Assembly (NCBI GenBank): GCA_030247855.1
Contig: JAPDRN010000015.1
Location: 62,001 to 126,000, forward strand
DNA length: 64,000 nucleotides
Source of the DNA: Knufia peltigerae
Taxonomy: Eukaryota > Ascomycota > Eurotiomycetes > Chaetothyriales > Trichomeriaceae
Direction: 5' to 3'
In this document: positions 56,606-64,000 of the stretch, piece after piece
Numbering within the stretch: the first letter of the stretch is position 1
Layout: each line of letters starts with the position of its first letter
Made by a program: the position numbers and the translations under genes
The notes under the pieces: generated by a model
Database searches by the model: none
What the model was told of the DNA's origin: nothing
The model's input: the letters and a program-made list of their open reading frames with translations, nothing else

Positions 56606-57484
56606 ATGGACAAGTCGACGGTATACCAGGCCGTCAACAATGGCTACTCTTCCATCGCATTCGAAGCCTACAAGGGCTCAAATCCATCGCAGACCTCCAA
56701 GAGCGCCAATATCGCGGCCTTGTTCGGCTACTCTGCTCAAGACCTCGCGACGCTCCCAGCCGGCACCAACCTAGGTCTTTCATGTGGCAACCCTCTCGCC
56801 ACGGCGAACCTGCAGCCATCGGAGACGATGCTCGATCTCGGCTCCGGGGGTGGATTGGATTGTCTCATTGCAGCGAACCAGATTTTAAAGGCCGACCCAA
56901 CCCCAAAGGGCAAAATATACGGTGTCGACAGAAGTACCAAGATGATTGAACTCGCCAGACGGAACGCAGTCAAGGCAGATCTACCCAAGGGACTGGTTGA
57001 ATTCGTCGAGGCGCCCATTACTCGGATCCCCCTCCCAGACGCCTCCATCGATCTGGTCGTGAGTAACTGCGTCATCAATCTCGTCCCGGATGAGGACAAG
57101 CCGAGGGTCTTCAAAGAGATCTACCGACTCTTGAAACCAGGTGGACGCGTGGCCATCAGCGATCTGCTCGCCCTCAAGCCCATGCCGGATCATGTCCGAA
57201 AGGATGCAGCGTTGCTCGTCGGCTGTGTCGCCGGGGCGAGTTTGGTGGACGAGTACCGGCGCTGGATGGTCGATGCGGGCTTTGAAGAATCTGGAATTGC
57301 GTTTGTCAACACAAACAAAGATCTCAACGTCTATCATTCACAAGACGCCGAGGTTTCGTGCTGTGGATCTGCGAGTAAAGCTTCTTCCAAGGCCGCTGTG
57401 GCAGACCGGGGAAATGCCGAAGAGTTGGATTTTAATACTTGGGTCGCTGCGTATCAGATATACGCTGTCAAGGGTACATCATAG
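56606..57484 (+). CDS. arsM: Arsenite S-adenosylmethionine methyltransferase (ArsM/AS3MT-type)
   Basis: Intronless, 292 aa. SAM-binding motif I is MLDLGSGGGLDCLIAA (from residue 75), preceded by the ArsM-specific NLGLSCGNPLA. The three As(III)-binding cysteines of the family align as Cys60 (LSCGNP), Cys155 (SNCVINL) and Cys207 (VGCVAGA). DKPRVFKEIYRLLKPGGRVA is the usual post-domain. A Cys-Cys pair lies near the C-terminus (SCCGSAS). The enzyme converts As(III) to methylated arsenicals in the cytosol, usually for detoxification or volatilisation. The bZIP gene is divergent upstream and a tautomerase gene lies 447 bp downstream. No arsenite pump or arsenate reductase is in the window. Confidence 0.95.
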   Translation: MDKSTVYQAVNNGYSSIAFEAYKGSNPSQTSKSANIAALFGYSAQDLATLPAGTNLGLSCGNPLATANLQPSETMLDLGSGGGLDCLIAANQILKADPTPKGKIYGVDRSTKMIELARRNAVKADLPKGLVEFVEAPITRIPLPDASIDLVVSNCVINLVPDEDKPRVFKEIYRLLKPGGRVAISDLLALKPMPDHVRKDAALLVGCVAGASLVDEYRRWMVDAGFEESGIAFVNTNKDLNVYHSQDAEVSCCGSASKASSKAAVADRGNAEELDFNTWVAAYQIYAVKGTS

Positions 57485-57931
57485 GTCTGAACTGAGTATG
57501 AGAATACGTAGATTGTAGTCACAGTGGATTTGTTATTATACCCAACTTTTCGCTTGGGTCCGTATGGCGAGCGAGGAATACAAATGTAATGAATTCAATG
57601 GTGCCTTAATAGGTACTCGTGATGGTGGTACCTATCTGGGACACTAACACGGAGAACGGCATTAACATTAAGTAATCCGACATAATCATACATTTCTTCC
57701 CCTCCAGTGACATAGCATGATCATTTTGTACTCATACAGAGTAGCACATACTCTCTTTCCTCGTATTCAAGAATAAAAGGCCATAAAAGTAAATTCCAAC
57801 TGGTTCAATTTCTCGGAGAATATACATAAATATATAAAGACCTCACAGGGTCCATCCACGACCTACAACACACACAAACACACACACACAAACGCCTACG
57901 TGCGTACATACTTACATGACTACCAGTAGCC
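57485..57931 (+). other. arsM 3' region and tautomerase promoter
   Basis: 447 bp. It contains a CA-rich microsatellite (57867-57893) just upstream of the tautomerase start, and AT-rich stretches with TATATAA-like sequence near 57830-57838. Confidence 0.5.
57867..57893. repeat. (CA)n-rich microsatellite
   Basis: CA/AAACA units in the probable 5' leader of the tautomerase gene. Confidence 0.85.
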
Positions 57932-58514
57932 ATGCCACTCTACGACGTCGAACACGTCACGCCCCTTACTCCCGACCAACAAGCCACTCTCGCCCAGGCC
58001 ATCACCGACCTACACGCGAGACGGTTCAAGACTCCCAAAACTTTCATAAACGTGCGATACACCGACGTAAGCGACCAAGTTGTCTTTCGTGGCGGCAAAC
58101 GGGTCAGTTATAATCGCGTGGTTGTACGCACGAGGCAGGGAGAACGGCGCACCAAAGAAATCTACGACGACCACGCCCGGGACATCATCAAGGCATGGGA
58201 AGGTGTCGTCGTCGGCCCGGGACCCTCGCCGGGTGATCCGAGCGCGTCGTTGAGGACGGTGTGGATCATGGGGGCGTTGACGACGGCCGTCGAGTGTGGG
58301 ATTGCTAGACCAAAGGTACGTCAGTTTTTTTTGACCGTGAGGCACGGCTTATACATGCATCAAGTCGTACTGAAATCAGACCCCAAAAAAATTCTAGGTC
58401 GGCGACGAAGACAAGTGGGTGGAAGAAAACATGGATGAATTCAAAAAGTTGGCAGCATCAGGGGACACCGATTTCATCGACCTGCTTCATGAATTAGAAG
58501 CGAATGACGACTAA
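57932..58514 (+). CDS. Tautomerase-superfamily enzyme (cis-CaaD-like, Tautomerase_3)
   Basis: Model: join(57932..58315, 58398..58514), 166 aa; the 82-nt intron is phase 0. The protein starts MPLYDVEHVTPLT, so Pro becomes the N-terminal catalytic base after Met removal, the family hallmark. ITDLHARRF carries a His near position 27 of the mature chain, where cis-3-chloroacrylic acid dehalogenase has its active-site His. NRVVVRTRQGERRTKE gives basic residues. The longer length compared with 4-oxalocrotonate tautomerase (about 62 aa) fits the fused-subunit, cis-CaaD-like group. The natural substrate in fungi is unknown to me. It could belong to aromatic-acid metabolism, but no catabolic neighbour supports that here. 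Confidence 0.85.
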
Positions 58515-59031
58515 AACTCCTTGGGAAATTGCAAAATCCAAAATGAAAATCCAAATGAAAAGAAAACTTGGATCCGTCATTGCTTCTGTCCAAGTTGCTA
58601 CTACCGGGCCCAGAGATAAACCACAGTATACATACGCATGGTCGCAGCCCAAGCACATCCTCGTAGACGCCCAAAGATTGTTCAGTGACAACAACTCTTT
58701 CGCATTCAATCCCCTGTCCCTCTATCCCATCCTCCAGGAGTGGTCCTCGTGACCTTGCCACAGAGAGGAAAAGTGAAAAAAGGAGGCTCGCCCAGCGAAG
58801 CACCATTCCATGAAAACAATATGTGTGCTAATGGAAGACGTACAAAGACATGCCTTTGAGTGAAGGGATAGCCGTGTCCTGATCCGTAAATCCCGATGCC
58901 GACCGATACTTTTCTTATTGTTGTTCTTTGACTCTCATCACGATAATCATATCCTCGTACAACCATGAATCGTCGCAGATGCCAACTGGGTACAAATAAC
59001 ATTTCACATTCATAGAAAACATGGCTCTCTT
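58515..59031. other. Convergent 3' region between the tautomerase and YTH genes
   Basis: 517 bp. Overlapping frames on the minus strand (58474-58806) and plus strand have no motif. It most likely holds both 3' UTRs. Confidence 0.5.
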
Positions 59032-61098
59032 TCAGTAGGATCGTCCGTACATGCCGCCAGCAGCCGGAGTATGAGGAGACATGAAGCCCCCCTGGGAGCC
59101 CGGGGGAAGCGGCTGTCGGGGAGCGTTGGGACTTGATGGGGGCATTTGTGGTCGATGGAACATGTCGACCAGCTTTCGCCCGACCATGGGCTCAATCTGA
59201 GTACCATCTCGGGCGATCTTGACTTCGCGGTTGGTGTTCCAAGGATTCCTCAAACCCCGTGTCCTGTAGAAGGGGAGTCTGTCCGTGGACATCCACTTGA
59301 TCTTGAACGGCTTGCCGAATGTTTGTGGGGTACTGGGACTCGCCGACTCGTATCCTTCGCCAGATGCGTTTGCGGCGTCGTCATCTGCGTTTTGTTCTTC
59401 TTGTCCGGACGAGGCACTCTCGGCTTCCCAGAATATGGTCCCCCTCGAAGAGTCGTCAATGATTCGCCCTTTGGGGGCGGTAGCAGTTGCTGGTGTGGTG
59501 ATTGTCAATGGAAGATCAGATGGGCTGGGGTCTCTGGTTTCGGCCCTTGGTTGATAGTCAATGGTTGCCGCAGACTCTTCATCTATCGCCGACTCCATTC
59601 GAGCATAGCCGAAGTATTCACCAGACTTGTTGGCAGAAAAGATGAGGTATACATTTTCCGCAGACTGAAGGGAGCACTGTCAGTTTCCTCACACTCGCAT
59701 CTGTCAGGTGCTTCTTACCATGTAAGCTTTATTGAGAGCATCTTCATTGTGCGCTTGAGTGGCCCATATACCGCTGTGTACACTGCGCTCCAGATCTTCG
59801 ATTGTCAAGCTTTTGACCACAAAAAACTTTTCTTTGACTTTTTCTATACTCTCTGGTTCCGAGGTCACTGTTGCACCCTCGACCGTAGCATCTTGCAAGC
59901 CGAGCTCGTCCTGCTTGCTCGTGGGTTCAGAAGTTTCGTCGGGTCGCACAGCTGCGGTCTGGCTCTGCGATTGGCCTGATGTTGTCGTCGAAGAGCTGCC
60001 GCGGCGCAGTCTACAGACAAGTCGAACGCCTTGGAACCGAGAGTCGTGGAAACGTGTCATCGCAGCTGCACAACTAGCTTCGCTCTTGTAATTGACGAAT
60101 GCGCAGTTGCTCTTCGAAATTAGAAAGACGCTTTCAATATCGTCCGTGGCATTCTTCGAGAAATGATCTTTCAGGTCTACGATGTGCGTTGCGGGAGGTA
60201 GGTTGCCAACCCATAGTGCGTGACCTGATTGTCTCGGTTTTCTGGGTGGTCCTCTCAGGGCTGATGTCTGAAGTGAGGAATTAGAGCTTGTCCTCCTGAC
60301 AACTGCGATATTCGGTCAGTATGGTTTTCACTTGAATGTCAGAGTTCATTCATACTTTGATTATGATGTTGCTGGTAGAAACCGTGCTGTGGGGATTGTG
60401 TGAGGCTGCTGTCCACTCGTAACTGGGGAATGGGATACGCAGCTGCGATTCTCGCTGCATAGGCGGTCGCGTAGGCAGGGTTAGTGAAGGCTTGAGAATA
60501 CGTCCCTTGTTGGTGATGTTGAGGAGGCGCAGTAGATTGTGGCATCATGGGTTGCTGCATCAGATAGCCCTGGCCTTGTTGCTGGAAGGCTTGGACAGCC
60601 CCTTGGCCGGAGGAAAATTGCGTGTATCCCACATGCGGCTGTCGTTGGGGAGTTCCCGACATGAAATGCATGGGATATTGCTGTCCGGGCTGTTGAGGGT
60701 AATTTCCAGCAGTTTGGCCAGCAAATTGCGCACCCTGATTGTACTGAAACATCATCTGGTTTGCGACAGCTGGAGACTGGTACTGGTGAGGATAAGAGGG
60801 CTGTTGGAATTGTCGCATTTGGGGGTCTGGCAATGCGGCTGCCATGCCGGACATGTCAAGAGCGCCAGCGCCCGGGAAATGACCCATGCCAAAGGCCTGT
60901 CTAGGGTATTGTTCGAACTCCATGTTAATCAACTGTGCTGCTTGTGGTGGACTTGAACGCGTATGTTGTGGAAATGAATCTAGGGCAAGGTTGTCAATTG
61001 CAATGCCAAAAGAACGGTTGGAAGGAAAGCGAACCTCCGGGATTTTCTGGATGTTCGATCGCAGCGAGATTTTGTCGAGGAGGAGGTTCATCCCCCAT
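59032..61098 (-). CDS. RRM plus YTH-domain RNA-binding protein (m6A-reader type)
   Basis: Model: complement(join(59032..59664, 59719..60302, 60356..60979, 61035..61098)), 634 aa. The first exon (MGDEPPPRQNLAAIEHPENP) splices over 55 nt to DSFPQHTRSSPPQ; an alternative is an unspliced start at 61091. The N-terminal third is Gln/Tyr/Pro-rich. An RRM spans about 256-328 (HALWVGNLPP = RNP2; NCAFVNYK = RNP1). The YTH domain begins at about 386: KFFVVKSLTIEDLERSVHSG, IWATQAHNEDALNKAY, NVYLIFSANKSGEYFGYARM, then after a long Ser/Pro/Asp insert TIFWEAES and FKIKWMSTDRLPFYRTRGLR. The Trp residues of IWATQ and FWEA occupy m6A-cage positions. It probably reads methylated mRNA in nucleus or cytoplasm. 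Confidence 0.9.
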
Positions 61099-64000
61099 CG
61101 CTAAACCCTCGAATAAAATAGGAAGGGTGTAGTACTGTTGGATCCAGAAGAAGGCCATGTGTTAGTCCATCTTGCTTATGCATGCTTGACAACAATATGA
61201 TGCGAGACACAAACACCTGAAATAGACATACCTAAGCTCTAATGTGCAGACGATCTCCTGTCGAGCAGGAGGTAGGCTGAGCACGGATCAGGAGGTCCCG
61301 AATGGTGTTGTTGGGTTGTTCAGAAGTTGTCGACAGTGTCTTTCGTCCCTCAGTATAGATGATCGTATGTGGTCCAAAGAGGAAATGAAACAAGTAGGTC
61401 GGCGCCAAAATTGGAAATCCGACGTGGTCAACAAGGATGATCAGTATGTTTCATAGGGCTAGATGAGGAAGGCTTGTCGTTCGTGGCAATGTCGAGGAAG
61501 AGGGTTTGCAAGATCATTGGTTTGGTCCAACGGTGCGAGAAAGGTGAGATTAATAACGGGATTTCTATCCAACAAGGTCTCAAATGTGGCCTGACCGGCG
61601 TGGGAGGTTGTGACTGGCGGCAGTCGCTATGCACATTATATTAAAGTCGAGTGGAACCTAGCAAGTAAAATTCGCGAATGGTACCAGGGTCCAGGGAGCT
61701 GGTGGCCAACATACAGTAGGCTTCGTGATTGGGAAAGACTTGAAATGGGATCCTTGAGCGTGGAGTAGGCGATCCCGATTGTGTGAAGAAGCCAGCAATA
61801 TGGGAGGATACGGACAGTGCTCAAGCTAAGGGGGAAAGCGTCAGGAAAATGCCGAGAGTTGTGAAGGGAAGAGGGAATTAGAGGTGAATTCGTAGTTCGT
61901 ACGCGCACTGGAGTCACCGACTGTCCCGGGAACGGTGTCTCCTTCTCGGATTCGCAAAGCAGAAGACACGGCCAGTCCAGATGGAAGGATTGGTTGGAAT
62001 AATGATGCGGTACCAAGGCGAGGAAAGGAAGGGCAAGGCAAGGCCCGAGAAAGTCAAGCGCGGATAACAGGACATGCGGGTACTCGTCCTGTGAAATGAC
62101 ATGAACCAGAACCCAAGTGGAAGCTGATCTGGACCCGGCAATCTGCCTCTCCCTTTGGAGCGGACGGAGTCCTCTTTCGCACAACAAGGCCTTGAAACCT
62201 TTCCTTGATTGGTCTTGACCGAAGCAAAGGCGTTCGTCACGACATCAGCTTCTCTCCACGTCCATGGGTCGAGCAGCAGTTGTGGCGGTGCTCAATCTCA
62301 AGGCTTCGGAACTATGAGCCGGGTTGGGTTGGTAAGTTCGCACTCGTAGCGACTGTGTCCCACAGCGTGTCTCAGAGGTTAACGAAAAGCCAGAAGCTAA
62401 GGCCGCAAAAAGCACTGAAAGAACAGCTTTCTCTCGTACTCGTAGACAGGGCTCGGACTGTGCGACTCGGAAAGACATGGAAATGTTCAAACTGGGAAGC
62501 AAAATTGCCCATCAGTGGGTATCCACTTAGCCACGAGTCGGCGATGTGGCGATATTCTCAGGGTCTTGCAAGCCACACACCTAGTTTCCAGTATGAGGCC
62601 TTCTTCGATTGGTTAGATAGTACCAAGCTTGTCAGTCGCTTAAGGACAAAGGTCGATGATATCTCGCGTTAGTCTCGCCCATGGTTGGAGCAACGACACC
62701 TCGATGGCTGTCCGGTCCACCAGTTGGCAAGACTCGGGCCCTATAAGGCGCCAACAGCTCATAGTGGGATGTGGAGGTGCAGGAATACGGTGCGACTAGA
62801 GTGAAAGCGGATGGGGAGTCTCCTAAAGTGCCGCAACAAAATCCATGTTTTTTTTTCAGCTGACATAGGCACAGATGGGTATGGGATGGGGCCGGAGGCT
62901 GTATTGGATGCTTTTAGGACGTTCTGGATTCCGCCGATCTTGCACAGAGAGGGCATAGCATGAGGCGCTGATTGCCAAGCGCGGTGGGATGAAGCCACAT
63001 TTCCAACTCACGCATCCTGATCCTGCCGCGGCCTCTGTGGCATTCTGGCATTCGGATACGCATCGTAGACATCTCGTCACCCCCACGTGAAAGAAGAAAA
63101 CCCAAATCTTGCGCCAAATGCACACGACAGTTGTCGAGTACATTCGTGAAGACAATGTGCCTGTAAGACCGTGGACAGCTCGCAGCGCGGACGGGCCTGG
63201 TGATCAGCGCTCTGTGGACACTGTGAAATCTCTCTCGTAATATGCACCCGTCGTCCTTTGGGGAGAGATCAGCACATGGATCCATTGCACAAAAGTGAGG
63301 CCTTGTCATTTTGGGAGACTACCAATGTGACCGTGACTATCAAAGGACGTGTTGAAGCATACGAGTATTCGGACGGGAAGACGTGACTGTGCAATGCGCG
63401 GCAGGGGATCCTGGCCCATGTCTGAGACTGCATACTGGTATGCATCTCAAACTTCTTAGAAACGGTCTCGTATTATTATTGTACTTGCTAACCATGTATA
63501 TGGGTTCTCACGGCTTGTTCCCTGGGATGACAGATACTGCCCAAGCTGGCGGGTGCATCCCTCCTGGTGGATGCAAATAATAGGATAATCAAACAGGAAC
63601 AAGGCGTTCGTATCGTAGCCTGCAGCGGCATGACGAACGTTTTGCATCATGTTTACGCCGTTGGATGACAGTTATGAACGCAACACAAAGTTATTGTTAG
63701 CAGCGATGCAGGTACAGGATGCTGATCTTTTCAAACACGGGAAGATCGCTGTATCATTACGCTCGTGACCTGGCTAGAGACGGCAAAGCCATGTCTTGGG
63801 TATTTTTGGCAGGCTCGGTGGCGAGAAGTTGTTCGATAGGCATTGTCGATCAGTACAGATAAGTAGCTTGTAGGCGAGGGACAAGAACAGCGCGCTGGTG
63901 GGAAAAAATCGACCCTCGTCTAGATGTGCTCTGCGAGACCCTGGCTGTGGCTGAGCAGGCGTAGGCCTGTTCCCCAGACTTTCCGGGTAGGATGGAATTT
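61099..64000. other. Gene-poor right end of the window
   Basis: About 2.9 kb. Several frames of 65-185 codons on both strands (for example 61636-62187 minus, 62205-62672 plus, 62914-63309 minus) show no domain, no start context and no splice partners. A short hairpin (TGCATCC..GGATGCA) lies at about 63554-63575. It may be the promoter/leader of the YTH gene plus that of a gene beyond the edge, a long non-coding transcript, or decayed sequence. Confidence 0.4.

Noticed and set aside
61636..62672. Long frames on both strands (183 codons minus, 155 codons plus)
   Set aside because: No domain, no splice partners and random-looking composition.

Overview
The window is a compact filamentous-ascomycete (Pezizomycotina) chromosome segment. 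Genes are interrupted by short introns of about 45-85 bp with GT..AG ends. They include fungal families such as Zn(II)2Cys6 regulators, a Tri12-type MFS pump, Med5, Ytm1 and Sam37. Spacing is close and strands alternate. Mixed accessory content alongside core genes would fit Eurotiomycetes, possibly a black-yeast (Chaetothyriales-like) genome, but that placement is a guess. I saw no rRNA, tRNA, CRISPR or intact transposon.

Layout. 0.7-8.8 kb: a Zn2Cys6 regulator, Mediator subunit 5 (six exons, minus strand) and, divergent from it, the mismatch-repair/meiotic protein Mlh3. 10.6-21.7 kb: an unusual Zn2Cys6 protein fused to a degenerate maltose-O-acetyltransferase-like domain, an SH3-RasGEF, and a Net1/Dnt1-like nucleolar Cdc14-binding protein, followed in frame by an unexplained C2H2 zinc finger. 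22.5-35.2 kb, all minus strand: eIF2 gamma, an M16 metallopeptidase, a long low-complexity protein and the ribosome-biogenesis factor Ytm1. 35.5-46.5 kb: the most accessory-looking block, with an MFS exporter, a 4-coumarate-CoA-ligase-like enzyme sharing its promoter, a Zn2Cys6 regulator, a tannase/feruloyl-esterase-family hydrolase and an NAD(P)-dependent epimerase-like enzyme. 47-53.4 kb: a YwbE-CUE fusion, a CSA/ERCC8-like WD40 protein, the mitochondrial import protein Sam37 and a ZIP zinc transporter. 54.6-61.1 kb: a bZIP factor divergent from an arsenite methyltransferase, a tautomerase, and an RRM-YTH m6A-reader-type protein. 61.1-64 kb: no recognisable gene.

Best candidates for something undescribed: (1) the five-gene block at 35.5-46.5 kb, whose parts suit hydrolysis of a phenolic (hydroxycinnamoyl or galloyl) ester, CoA activation of the acid, reduction or epimerisation and export, under a local regulator; (2) the DNA-binding/acyltransferase fusion that has lost the expected catalytic histidine; (3) the orphan C2H2 finger just past a stop codon; (4) the bZIP-arsM divergent pair; (5) the Mlh3 whose ATPase motifs are degenerate while its endonuclease motif is intact.

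Exon coordinates were worked out by hand from splice signals and reading-frame continuity. Start codons are the least certain part of each model.
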